Of a DNA stretch of 64,000 nt, positions 22,608 to 35,507 are shown piece after piece. The notes under the pieces are model-generated. The model had not been told where the DNA came from. It ran no database searches and was given only the letters and a program-made list of their open reading frames with translations. A program made the position numbers and the translations under genes. The stretch is from Piromyces finnis (lineage: Eukaryota; Neocallimastigomycota; Neocallimastigomycetes; Neocallimastigales; Neocallimastigaceae), in the NCBI GenBank assembly GCA_002104945.1, contig MCFH01000065.1, positions 227,491 through 291,490 of the forward strand. Direction: 5' to 3'. Within the stretch, counting starts at the first letter, position 1; the number at the start of each line of letters is the position of its first letter.

Positions 22608-23816
22608 TTATATAGGTTGAACACTTTTCTTTGTCTTATTTTTAGCTCTTTTTTTATTAAGATAATCTGCAATATATTTTAATTGAGTTGTATTATTTGT
22701 TTCCTTTTTCTTTTTCTTTTCTTGTTGTTGTTTTTCCATTTCCATTTCTGTATCCATAGCTGCAAACATAAATAATTTGAATTCATTATAATTCATTTCC
22801 TAATTTTTTTATTATTTTATATTTAAAATAGAAATTTTCAAAATGAACAACAAATATATTTTAATAATAAACATAAATTATTTTCAATATCAGTAATTAT
22901 TATTTTGTTAAAAAAAAAAAAAAAGAATAGTACTCTTGTTCCTGAGACATCAAATTCAGCAAAAATTTTATCAACGGCTCTTGAACCAAAATTAAATAAT
23001 ACCCCAAGAGTTTCAAATTCTTTTTTTGATACAGATTTTGAACCATCTTCATCAAGTAATTCAAAACAGGTACTCCAATGTCTATACATAAATTGCTTTG
23101 CTTCGTTATTCTATATTAAATATTAATTTTAATAGCATAATATTTAAATATAAATAATAAATAATATTTAAAAGTAATATACATTTCAATATAACTACAT
23201 TAATTTCAGTCTAATTCAGATATTACATAATATTTATATAAAGAAAATATATTTTATCTACTTATATATTATTTTAGATATTATTGTAATTAACATACAT
23301 TTACAGCAACAAGAATACAAACCAATAGATAAAACTGTTATTTTTAATAGTTCAGCACATTTTAATTATTTTTGAATAATTATAATTTATTTTTATCAAA
23401 ATTTTGATAAGTAATTATATAATAATAATTTTTATATATTATATGTATATATATTTTTTTTAAAAATATTTTTTACTTCATCAAATTCAACACTACCACT
23501 TCGATCTAAATCAAAAATATAAAAAATTTTTTCTATATGTGACTGTGATAAATTAGTTGTACTTTGTAGAAAACTAGTAAATTGAATATCATCTAAAGCC
23601 CCAGTTCCTCTAAAATCAATTAACTTAAACAATTCATACACAACTTGAGCAGATTGAACATTTAAAACCCCTTAATATTTCATTCAATACAGCATGGTAT
23701 AAATAAATATTAATAAATTGTTTATATATATATATATATTGTGTACAACAACTATATAATTTACCATACTTTGGATCTAAATGTAAATGATTTAACAATT
23801 TTGACATAACTTTCAT
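22608..23816 (-). CDS. EF-hand protein resembling EFCAB9, five exons
   Basis: Exons (minus strand): 23816-23765, 23670-23477, 23334-23305, 23110-22934 and 22799-22608. All introns are GT-AG and all phases agree, giving 214 residues. The protein has EF-hand-like units: an N-terminal one (DFRGTGALDDIQF), DLDRSGSVEFDE, DEDGSKSVSKKE and DVSGTREMNYNE. It ends in a Lys-rich tail (KKKKKE, KKRAKNKTKKS). The order of motifs, the hydrophobic stretch FYLLVCILVA after the second loop, and GVLFNFGSRAVDKIF before the last loop resemble animal EFCAB9 (about 197 residues), an auxiliary subunit of the sperm CatSper calcium channel. The family call is from memory. Exon 3 is only 30 nt (10 codons). A related EF-hand protein of the same flagellar group is the alternative. 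Confidence 0.8.
23305..23334 (-). other. 30-nt microexon of the EF-hand gene
   Basis: Preceded by CAG and followed by GTAAAT on the minus strand. It encodes FYLLVCILVA in phase 0 on both sides, exactly filling the gap between the FDE and NNEAKQF segments. Confidence 0.8.
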
Positions 23817-25734
23817 TGTGAATATATAAACTATATTTTAATTACAGTATATTTAATATATTTGAAAATAGAAACACTCATTATTAAAATAAATAAATTA
23901 AAAAATAAATAAATGAAATAATAAATAAATTATTAAAGTACTTAACATAAAAATAATTTAAGGTATTTAAAGTTTTTACTTTTGTTTTTATTTTAACTTT
24001 TTTTTTTTTTATATATATAATAAAAAATAATACTTTTACAAATATTAATTATTACTATTTTTATTAATTCATTGACTTTTTTTTTTTTTTGAAACTTTTT
24101 TTTTCTATCGATAATGATACAAATAATTAAAACTACTTTTATTTTCTATTAAAATATAAATGTTTTGTTTTATTTTATTAAACATTATTATTCAATTAGT
24201 TAATTATTCTAAACTACTTTTAAAAAAAAAAAAAAAAGAAGATAAAATTTATATATTTAATATATTAAATAAATATATCTTTACAACAAAAATAGTAACT
24301 TTGTCGTTTATAATTAAATAATTAATGTCGATATAATATGCTTGATTGACAAAGTTCATTTATATAAATTTAATAAATATATTATTTATATATATTTTTT
24401 AACTTTTATAAAGCTAAAACTTTAAATATTTTTAGTAACTCAATACATGCCAATATTAAGTTTTTATTAAAATAAAAATATTAATTTCTTTTATTAGTTT
24501 TATACCTTTAATAAAAAAAAAAGTATATTTAAGTAGTGTAATTCCCACTTTTTTTTTTTTTTTTTGATATTTAATAAATTATCTTTAAACTTATTTAATA
24601 AAAATGGTGGAAAAATTAAATAGAAATTAATTTAAAATATTAGGTTATATGGAATAAATAAACTTTTTCAAATATATAATATATTAAATAGTTTAATAAC
24701 TTTAGCGTAGTTTTAAATTATTCTTGTTTACAATTAAAAAAAAAAAAAAAAGATCATTACCCAAATATGATTTTATTAGACGATTTAAATATAACAAATT
24801 CATTTCATTAAAAAATAAAAAAGTATAAAATACAATAATACTATTAAACCTTTTGTATCATTTATCCTTTATATTACCTTTTTATTTTTGTTTTTAAAAA
24901 AAAAAAAAAAAAAAAATACGTATTATAATAAAATAATGTTTAGAACATAAGAACGTAATCATCATTTATTTCTTCCATCTTTAATTACATAAGAAATATT
25001 ATTTATTATATTTCTTATATTTAAAAAAAAAAAGAACTCCGAAATTATTTCTATTTTATTACTCTAAAAAGAATAAAGCATGTAAAAAAAATTAAATCTA
25101 ACTGTCTTTATGCATTATTATGTTTTTAATCATTTATAAATATTTTCTTTGAGTAATTCTTTTATCCCGTTAAAATCAATATATACAATGTTTTTAAATT
25201 TCTTATACTTTTAATTTTTTTTTAGAATTATTGAAAACATGAGATTAAGAAAAAATATAATTCCTTTTAAACTTTCACTTTTTTTATAAACCTATTATCA
25301 ATATCAAAAATTTGTTTCTTTCTTCTCCAGGATCGAGGATCTGTCGATATAGTTTTATAATTTTTTTTTAAAAAAATAAATTTATTTCATATTGATGAAA
25401 TCAAATTGAATATAAAATGGAAAGAGAAGAAAGCTTGTCTTTTCGAAGCAATTCCTGTAGGTATTCAATTGTAATTTCAAAATTTTAATTATATTTTTTT
25501 TTTTTTTTTAATTTCAAAAATTACAATAAAGCTTTTAAATAGCATTTTCTTATCAAAAAGGAAAAATTATATAAAGGATAATAATAATAATAATATGTTT
25601 TTTAAAAAAAAAATATACAAGAATAAATAAATAATTATTTTTTGTTTTTTTAAAAAAAAAAAATTGTATACATTAAAAATCATCTTAAAAATTCACATTC
25701 TTATTAATCCAGAAAAAAATGAATAAATCTTATA

Positions 25735-25766
<32 letters not shown>

Positions 25767-26727
25767 GGAAAATAAATAAAATTCATAGTATGCAAATGAG
25801 CTTCAGAGAATGTTCCGTAGAAATCAAGTTCACTCTTCTTCTCTATCGGCACATTCGCTACATCAGATATTAATGAATAAATTAGAATATTTTAAAAAAA
25901 AAAAAAAAAAAAAAGCATTGGTCTATGTATCTATTGTATCAAAGATCTTTATAACTTTTGGAATGAGAATTTTTAAGATGATTTTTAATGGATATAGAAG
26001 TTTTTAAAGAAAATAAAAAATAATCATATACTACATACCCTATTTGTTTTAAAATCTCTTTATTCTTATGATATAAAAATTTTTTTATTTTATTTTTCTT
26101 CTTCTAGATCAAGTGTAATAATTTTTTTTATTATTATTATTATTATTAATCATGGTTTCTGTATAATAAATTATTTAAAAAAAAAAAAAAAAAAAAAAAA
26201 AATAGTAGTAATAAGATTGAAATTCTTTATTATTTATATTTATTATTTTATTCTCATTAATATAAATATATAGATTAAAAAATATATATATATTTTGTTA
26301 ATATATGATTATATCCGTTCAAAGTATAAAGATACTTGAGATTCATTATTTTCTGAATAAAAAAATATTTTACACCAGTACATTATACATACACATACTA
26401 TATTCTTGTAAATTATATATAAAATATATCAATAAAATAATTATTTATTTTTAATATAAACTTTTTTTTTATTTTTTCATTAACTTATTAATACTATTTA
26501 TTTCTTATAAAAAAAAACTTTAAAGTTTAAAAAAACTACTAGATAAAGAATTATTTCTATTTTATTTTCTATTTTGCTTTTTGTTTTGTTTTGTTTTGCT
26601 TTGTTTTGTTTTCTATTCTAATCTATTTATTATTTTCATTTGAAAACTGTTTAAAAATAATATTTGTCTAATATAAAAACATTAAATTTAAAAAAAGGTA
26701 AATTTTTACATTATAAATGATTTAATT

Positions 26728-26764
<37 letters not shown>

Positions 26765-27032
26765 GAATGACATCAGACAATTAATTTTTTTAAAAATATA
26801 ATAATATTATTAGAATATTAGTGTCTTCGTCAAAATTAATAATTATCTTTTTTACTTTTTTTGTTGTTGTTGTACTCATTTGATGAGAAATATTATTTTT
26901 TTTAATATTTATAAAGTAAAAGACTATTAAATGTATAAATAAACAAAAAGATATAACATACATATAAAAGTCTTTCCCAAAATATTTACCATTTTAGTAC
27001 ACCGTTTTTTAATATAAATTTCTCATATAAAT
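23817..27032. other. AT-rich intergenic region
   Basis: Mostly A/T homopolymers. It contains a scrap of LTR at about 24690-24720 and, at about 25663-26000, one arm of an inverted duplication whose partner is at about 37100-37345. A possible short exon starts with the ATG at 25417 and ends before GTATTC at 25461, but I could not extend it convincingly. Confidence 0.5.
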
Positions 27033-27917
27033 TTAAACAAGAATGAATATGACTGTTGCTATAGTAACTAATAGTATACTATCACTTAGTTTGAAACTGG
27101 TAGCATTACTTTTATTATCTTCATTAAAAAAACATTTGCCGGATTTTAAGTATTCTGATGTTTTACTCAATATATTTTCTTGATTAACACCTTCTACTGT
27201 AAAAGTAAATTTTACTCTTGGGTCAAGTATTGGAACATCTCTAGTAACACCCAATAATTTAATGATACCTGCCACTTGATTTTTAAAATCTTCAAATTCT
27301 ATTTTAAGTTTATTAAAATCATTTTCGAATTCAAGCGTAGTATCAATACATGTTTTTGATTTACAAGTGGCATTAACGGCATCATTATATTTTTTAATAA
27401 CTTCTTCTTCATTAGAAGAAGTTTGTTGACTTGTTTCGTTTATTAATTGAGTGGAAAGACTACTTAATGGACAATATTGATTAGATTCATCTTTAGCACA
27501 CTGCATTTTTAAGGAAACATAATTAGTTTCTACTATAAATTTTTTAATTTTTAATAAAAGATCGTCTAAATCTTTACAACCATCCAATGATTCCATACCA
27601 TTATTGAAAAGGTGTTGACATTTTTCGGCGTTAAAAGTACGACAAATAACATCTTTATTATTTTGATCAATTTCAATAGTACCTATTAAACATTCTTTAT
27701 AATTTATAAGTGAATTTTCACATTTTTCATTTGTATTTATACCGAGGTAACTTAAATCTATATTAGAAAGTTGAGATAAATCAAAATTTTGAACATCTGG
27801 AATATTTTTTTGGTTGGTATTAATATTCAATTCTATTTCTTGTCTTTTTACTGGAATAGAATAAGTAAAAACTGAAGTAGTTGTAAGTATAGTTAATAAC
27901 TTTTTTATAAATTTCAT
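27033..27917 (-). CDS. Secreted cysteine-rich protein, probably GPI-anchored
   Basis: 294 residues, no introns needed. The N-terminus MKFIKKLLTILTTTSVFTYS is a typical signal peptide, followed by a dibasic PVKRQE that could be a Kex2-type processing site. The mature part has ten cysteines (66, 76, 92, 100, 114, 140, 149, 185, 190, 262), several Asn-X-Ser/Thr sites, and a predicted helical Lys/Glu/Phe-rich stretch around 195-220. The C-terminus is a hydrophobic tail (SILLVTIATVIFILV) preceded by Asn/Ser-rich sequence with no basic residues after it, as in GPI-attachment signals. I do not recognise the family. Its site of action is probably the cell surface or wall. Single gene, no close neighbours. 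Confidence 0.8.
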   Translation of the reverse strand: MKFIKKLLTILTTTSVFTYSIPVKRQEIELNINTNQKNIPDVQNFDLSQLSNIDLSYLGINTNEKCENSLINYKECLIGTIEIDQNNKDVICRTFNAEKCQHLFNNGMESLDGCKDLDDLLLKIKKFIVETNYVSLKMQCAKDESNQYCPLSSLSTQLINETSQQTSSNEEEVIKKYNDAVNATCKSKTCIDTTLEFENDFNKLKIEFEDFKNQVAGIIKLLGVTRDVPILDPRVKFTFTVEGVNQENILSKTSEYLKSGKCFFNEDNKSNATSFKLSDSILLVTIATVIFILV

Positions 27918-28360
27918 TTTCTATTTATTTATTGATTTGTTTATTCCTTTATGGGTTCTTTGTTTAAATCTTTATTTGTTTTTTATTTTTATACTTTTAA
28001 CCCTTTAGGTTTCAAAAAAAAAAGATTTTCTTTTTTTCTTTAAATTTTTTTTTTAATATTTTAAATTAAATTGGATAACGAATAGTTTTTTTATTTTCCT
28101 TTTTTTTAACATTCAATGTTACACAAATATTAAAAAATTTACAAAAAATAATCATACATACATTTTATTAATTATTATTAATTATATGTATTAATGTAAT
28201 GATGTAATACATTAAAATATTAATAAATTTAATATAGCAAAAAAAAAAATTAAAAATTTTATAAAAAAATAAATTTATCTATTTTATTAATTGTATACAT
28301 TAATATAATAATGTAATACATTAATACATTAGAAAGAAACTTTTCAAAATAAAAAAAATA

Positions 28361-28398
<38 letters not shown>

Positions 28399-31300
28399 CT
28401 ATTTCTATTTTTTTTCTTAATTTTATTTCTATTTTAAAAGAAAACTAAAAAGAGTTTTATCATTAAAAGAGATATGTTGGTTGAGAATAAAGAATCTTTT
28501 ACCATTATATACTTCATTGTGATGTATCTTTATTTTAAATATATATAATATATATTTTTATTTTTATTCTTTATTTTTATATCATTATAAAAAGTACTTT
28601 TTCTATAATTATTGAATTTACATCTGAAAGAATTGTTATATAATATACTTTTTTTTTTTTTAGTTTTTTATGTTTAAGACTATAAAAAATGTAAAAATAT
28701 TTTTTATATAATCAACAATTAAAAAATAAAAGAATAATGTGTATGTATATTGAAATAAAACAGTAATTAATATAAGATAAAAAATAATTTATTTCCATAT
28801 TTGAAGGGTTAGTTTATATATTATCATATTATCATTAATATTTTAAAATTTTATATAAAATTTATGAAAACAAGCATTAATATATTTTTGTTAATGTTAA
28901 CATAATCTAATCCTAATTCTAATAAAATACTTTTTTCTAAAAATAAAAAAAAAAATTATTTGATATCAAACTATAATAAAAAGTTTTGCATTTTTAACGC
29001 TATACATAACAACATAACACATATTTTCTTTTAAAATTTATATCTTTATTACATTATTTCTACTACAAAATAAGTTGTTGAATGCATGTTTATATTCAAA
29101 AATAAAGTATTTATTAATAATAATAATAAAAAAAAGAATTTATTTAGAGGCATTACCTTTTCTATTTTTCATTTATAACAAAGACTTTTTATTTATTAAT
29201 ATAAATTTTATTAAAAAAGTAATTTCTTCATGTTTATCTTTTTTTTTTTTTATTGGAATAGTAATCAAAATATTTACCAACATAACATATAATACTTTTT
29301 TTAATAAAATAATTTAAACCGTTTTCTAACATATTATTCTGATGTTCAACAAAACTATTAGTCTATTCAATCTCACTTATTTCTATAGAGTGGATTTAAA
29401 AGTAAAAAAACTTTGATCTAAATTTTAAAAATATTTTTCTATTACAATACGCAAACAATGAGATACATTCAAGATAAATTAATGTATCTTTTTTTGTATC
29501 TTTTAAAGATATTTATATATATATATAAAATAAGGTTTTTATATACAAATAGAAAATATATATATAAATGTGATTTTTTATGGTTGTTTAAAATGAAAAA
29601 ATTACACTTTTATACTTTTAATCTTTTTTTTTTTTTTAAATAAAAAATAGTGAATATTATTAATGTATATGCCTTCTAACTTCATTTTTACGGCCAATAC
29701 AAAATATCAATCAAAAGAACAAATCACGATGAATCACATTATTTCAAATAAGGCAAGTATTGTTTCAAAATTGTAAAAGGTCAATAAAAGTGGAGGGTGA
29801 TATTTTTTTTTTATTATTTTTTTTTATTAAAAAAAAAAAAGTAATGTCATCATGATAATAATATAAATTTAATATAATTAAATCTTGTAATATTTTTTTT
29901 AATAAAACTTTAATTATACATTTTATATATATAATAAATAATACTACGATATTTAATCTATAATAACACTCTATTACTACCATAAAATAATTGTTTAATA
30001 AATCATCATTATCATTATCAATATCAACATACTATAAAACAATTCAATGATACATATCATATCTTTATTGTTTCAAAAATATATATATATGATAATATTA
30101 TTTTTTTAAAAAACAAAAACATTCCAATACCCATTCCTTTTTTTTTTATATATATAAATAAATAAATAGTCTTTTTTATAATTATTTATAAATTATTAGT
30201 TTTAGCCTTTTTTCAAACTGAACTTTTAACTTTTTCTTTTAATAGATTAGTTTTATTTGTTAAAATTTTTATTTATAATTTAAAATTTAAAAAATAATAA
30301 TTAATATTTTTTTAATTATATATAAATAAAGTAACTTTTTTTAATTAAAGGAATAAATTTAAAATAAAAAAAAAACACCACCCATTTTTTTATTATAAAC
30401 TGTTATTTATAAATAAATTTTTTATTCTTGTTAAAGTAATGTAAATCTAAACTTTATTTGATACACTATGAGTCATCAATTCATTTATATTTAATATAAA
30501 TAAATTAAATTTAATTATTAAAATAAAATGTAAATATCTCCCATTTATAGTTTTCTTTTTTTGGATATTGTATCCAAAATTGATTTTCACTTTAAGTTTT
30601 TTTTATTTAGTTATTCATTTGATTCACGATGATAATTATTAATTATTAATTAATCATATTAATTCATAATAATAATTTATTATAAATTATGAGATAGAAT
30701 CAATTAATAGACGATCTATAGGATTCATCATCTGGTAATATATTAAATAAATAGGTGGTAATTAAATAAATATTTTTACTACACTTGAAAATCTAGTGTG
30801 ATAAACAATAAATAATAAACAAATATACTGTAATAAATATAAATGATATATACAATACTATACATAGTAATATACAAAGTAATATACCTTTTATTTTTTT
30901 TACTCTATACCAAAATTTTTATTATTTTTTATTAATAAAAAATTATGTGGCTTTTATGGTTTAGATTTCGAGATGCTTTAAATTATGTATCAGATAAAAA
31001 ATAAATGAAACAATTTTTGTATCAAGATAAGGAGTATGTATGTAATTAAAAAGATTACATTATCATCGTAAAAACTGTATCAAAAAAAATTGTATACAAA
31101 GTCATCTTTTTTTTTTTTGTATTATATATTTGTAAATCATCTCTATACCCATCTTTTTTTATAAACCTTCTTTTAAGTATAAAATAATAAGAAGATAATA
31201 AGAATGGTAAAAAAACATAATTTTTTAAATAATAAAAAAATAACATGATTTTTTTTTTGATCGATTCTTTTTTTTGATTTTTTAGATCGCATGATACTTG

Positions 31301-33258
31301 TTTAATCTTTATAAATTAAATTTATAAATCATTAATTTGGGATACATTTTATTTTATTATTTATTTATTATTTTTTTAATATCACCAAAAGAAATTAATT
31401 AAAATTTTATGACTTTATTTATTTTCTATTTTTTCCATTCATTTACTTTTTTCTATGAAATTTTCTTTTTTTTTTTAAAAAAAAAAAAGAGGTCACTTTT
31501 GAAATTATACTCTTTTATATCATTATTAATGTATGGTAATGTTATTTAATAATATATTAATGATTTCTATTGAATTTAATTTTAAATAGACACTTTTTTA
31601 TTTTTTTATTTCTTATATTGTATAATTTATTTTATTTTTTATTTTAATGTTTAATTTAAATTTAATATAAAAAATTCTTTTTTTTCTATTGGTAAAAATT
31701 TCTATTTATTATTTTATTGTTTTTTTTTTATTATATAATTATTAAAATCGATAATTATTATTAAATCGATGATTATTTAATTTTATTATTTATTAATTAA
31801 TTTTATTATTAATTTTATATTATTTAATTCTATGATGAATTATTGGCAATTTCTATTTGACAACCATTAAAGTTTTTTAGTGGTAAAAAAATTATAGGAT
31901 GGTGTGGTGATAGTTTGTTTATACATTTTATATTTTAAATTAAAAAATCATTCACAAGTTTTTTCTAAAAGTGGAAATGTTTTAAATTTATAAAAGAAAC
32001 GGCGAATACTTATACTTTGTATTATGATGAAATGAATGATGTAGGAAGGATAGTAGCTAAGAATTATAAATATTAAAAGTTTATAATTTTTAATTCATAA
32101 AAACCATGATCAAAAATGAATTTAATTATTATTAAAGAGTATTGTTATTAAAAAAGAAGACAAAAGTATAAATTCTTTTTTTACCCAAACTTTAAATGAA
32201 GGATGCATGTAAAATGTTTAAAATGCATTTCAACTATATTATTCATTACTATTTCTTTTTATTTCTTAAAAAAAAGATCATCATTACTGTTATTATTATT
32301 ATTATTTACAATAAAAGGGTAATTTTTAATAATAAATAAAAGGATAACAATAAAAAAGTAAATGAAATTTTTATTTGACCATTGTTTTTTTTTTACCAAA
32401 CAATTAAAAGTGTACACCATCATTAATCAACATCATCTATCATTTTGATACAAATAATAATAATAATAATACCTAGTAATATTAAATAGTTATAGTATTG
32501 CTATTACTGCTACTTCTATTATTATTATGATAATATTATTATTATTACTATTGTATTCCTTTTTATTATTATCTTTTTACCTTTTAAATTGTAGACATTT
32601 TCCTCTTTTTTTAATATATGGATTTTTAATTAATTTTCATACAAAATTTTTTCATCGATAGTAAAAATAACAATATTAAATAATATATAATAGAATATAA
32701 TAGAATATGTTATGCAATATAATATCTATTATAGATTATATATACTAATCAAATATTAATATTAATAAAAATTAATAATATTTTTAATAATAATGAATGT
32801 ATTAATAAATATTAATAAATATTAATAAATCTTATTTATTATTAAGTAATATTAAATAATAATATTAATAATAATTGATGTATTAATAAATTTTAATAAA
32901 TATTAAGTAAGGGTATTAATTTTTATTTATTATTAAATAATAATATTATTAAATATTATTTATTTATTTATTTTTCTATTTATTTATTTAGTTTAAAAAA
33001 AAAAAGTTTATTTTTTTTTTAAAAAAATTTAATTTAAATTTAATATATTAATTTTTTTTAGTTTATAAAGCAAACTTTTTTTCTTTTTTTTTTTATTTTA
33101 TTTTCAAGGTCTTTATTTGATTTATTTTTAAAATATTAAAATATTATTTTTTATCTTTTTTTTTGGTTATCCATTCTATTTATCATTATAAAAATATATA
33201 CAGCATTACCTTTCTATTATAAATTATACTTGCTAAAAAAAAAATAAAGTATAATAAA
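27918..33258. other. Long AT-rich intergenic region
   Basis: Over 5 kb with no coding signal that I can defend. It contains ATT trinucleotide runs (for example 28362-28395 and 32290-32310), long T/A tracts and imperfect TAATAAAT/ATTAATAA repeats near 32740-32960. Short open frames here are phase-random and lysine/isoleucine/phenylalanine-only. Confidence 0.6.
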
Positions 33259-35507
33259 ATGCAAGGAGTTTTAACAACTGAAAAGTAATTGTCTTTTTCT
33301 CCCTACCTATATTTTAGTCAATGGATATATTTTTATTCACTAAAAATTTTTTATATATTTACCATTTTCATTCTATTATCCTTCTAGTTCGTACAATAAA
33401 TACTTTGCAAAACAGATGGAATTTAAAGATCTTGTAAAGAATATCCAATGCACTCTAGAATCAAAATATTACAAGTTACAAGGAGTATCATTTGACGAAT
33501 TTGTCAGAGTTAATTGGAATATATCAAAGTAAGTTTTTTTTTTAATTACTATTATTGTAATTAATTAAAAATTTAAACTTTTTTTTATATTAAAAATTTA
33601 TTATATCATTTTTATATTCTACTCCATAATTTTTAATATATGAATAATTAAATTTTTTAATATATTTTAATTATTTTTAATATAAATTAATAAACTAATA
33701 TATATTATTAACAATAGAGCTCGTAAGTAAAATTGTATACATTTGTATACATTATATATATCCTATACAAAATAATTATTATTCCTACCTTTTTTTTTTT
33801 ATTAAGCCTTTTTTTTTTTTTTTAATTCTATGTCTTTTTAACATCAATAGAGGCTTATCGTTATTTAATTTCTGCCAAGGTATTAGATCAACTTGAAGAA
33901 TTTCAAATTCAACCATGTAAGTATAAGAGTATATTTTGGGTCATTTAAAAGAAATAATAATTAATTTTTTTTTTAAAAAAAAAGGTTATGAAAGATTATG
34001 TAGAACATTATATTCTTTTGCTAAAACACCAAAACAAATGAAACTCTTATGGTCAGCAATTATACAAAAAACTAAAGGAAAGCCTCATTTAATCAATAGT
34101 TCCCATGTAGCCAAGACTTGGAGGGAACTTTGTAAAAATAAGAAATATAATGATATTTGTCATTTTGAAGATAAAATAATGGCAAAAATTGATGAAACCT
34201 TGAAGAATTATTCAAAAAAAATAAAAAGTAAGAATGAAGAAAAGGAAGAAGTAGAAGAAGAAGAAGAAGAGGTCGAGGAAGTTGAAAAAATACAAAATGA
34301 TGAATGTCATTATACCATCAAAAATGAACTCTTTGATAAAAAAGCAAATACAAAGAATGTAAAACAAAATGCTTATTTATCACCCCCAGTAAATGAAATT
34401 TCATATCATGAAGTTCATTCATCTTCAAAAACAACACCGTTATCCACAGTTTATGAATCTTTATCTCCTGTCACTGAAACTTTTTCACCTGTAAGTGAAT
34501 CTTTTTCACCAATAAATCATTACAATGTTACCCCAACAAACTATAGTTTCAGTAGTCATATTAATGCAAATACTAATACCACATTTGTTAAAGTAAATGA
34601 TTCTCAAATGAATCCATATTATATCCAAACTAATAACACAATACAATATACTACTACTACCCCTATCACCACTGATATTACTACGACAGCTATTTCTATT
34701 GAAAAACCTATAGTAGCAACATCAATTCAAAATGGTAGTCATACCACTTCTATCATGACTACTCCAATTAGCAATGGTAATATTATCACAACACCAATTC
34801 AAAATGGTAATCATACCACTTCTATTATGACTACCCCAATCAACGATGATAATAATATTTCAGTCATAACTACACCAATTCAAGATAGTAATAATTCTAT
34901 TATTACTACAGCTTCTATTCACCATGCTCCAAATTCTATGATGACTGCTACACCCATTCCTCAAGTGAATCATCATCCAATAATAGCTACCTCTATAAAC
35001 CATGGAAATAATACTGTTATTACACCAACACCGGTTCAACACCACAATAATAATACCATGATAACTCCAATTCATAATACAAATGTTACCTCACTTCCTA
35101 TTACTGCTACACCTACCGTTTCTAATAGCACAATAATAACTACTCCTATTCCTAATGGTAATACCTCAATTATTACTACATCAATTCCTAATCCTAATCA
35201 TTCAATCATTACCTCTTCCATTCCAAATACCAACACCTCAATAATAACGACTACAATTAACAATGGAAATAATTCTATGATAGCTGCCACCCCTGTTAAC
35301 TCCAATAATACTAATTATAATAATTATTATATCTGTAGTAATAATACTATAAATAGTAATTACAATACCACACTTCCATCATCTAATAATAATATCATTT
35401 CTATTGTAAATAATAATAACACCACCACCCCTAATTTCATTCCAGTTGTAAATAATAATAGTAGCCATAATACGGCGGCTAATAATAATAATATTTATTT
35501 ATTTTAA
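33259..35507 (+). CDS. Spliced gene: HTH-like domain plus Thr/Asn/Ile-rich tail
   Basis: Proposed exons: 33259-33284, 33388-33528, 33718-33722, 33851-33916 and 33985-35507. Donors are GTAATT or GTAAGT and acceptors end in AG; the total is 1761 nt, 586 residues. The N-terminal ~150 residues contain FDEFVRVNWNISK followed by AQAYRYLISAKVLDQLEEF, then YERLCRTLYSFAKTPKQM and INSSHVAKTWREL. The ISKAQAYRYLISAK portion looks like a helix-turn-helix and resembles a domain of some plasmid and phage ParB-like proteins (resemblance from memory). Next comes a Glu-rich run (EEVEEEEEEVEEVEK) and a ~350-residue Thr/Ile/Asn-rich low-complexity tail with degenerate repeats of NGNHTTSIMTTPI type. Such tails are common in fungal transcription regulators. 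Regulation and targets are unknown. Confidence 0.72.
33718..33722 (+). other. 5-nt microexon (AGCTC)
   Basis: AGCTC is flanked by ACAATAG and GTAAGT. Exon 2 ends TCA-AA and the next large exon begins AG-GCT-TAT. Inserting AGCTC gives K-A-Q-A-Y-R-Y and keeps the frame open. Direct joining of the flanking exons hits stops with either AG available at 33850 or 33852. Confidence 0.65.

Noticed and set aside
25417-25460. Possible first exon MEREESLSFRSNSC followed by a donor
   Set aside because: No downstream exon gives a convincing protein. The continuation at 25801 runs into stops, and the region is part of an inverted repeat.
29075-29983. Several 60-80 codon frames in the intergenic region
   Set aside because: Lys/Ile/Phe/Tyr-only composition and no motif; expected by chance in AT-rich DNA.
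33936-33984. Start of the HTH-like gene at the ATG at 33936
   Set aside because: That ATG lies in an intron ending in a poly-T/poly-A stretch. The upstream exons encode conserved-looking sequence in phase with the acceptor at 33984.
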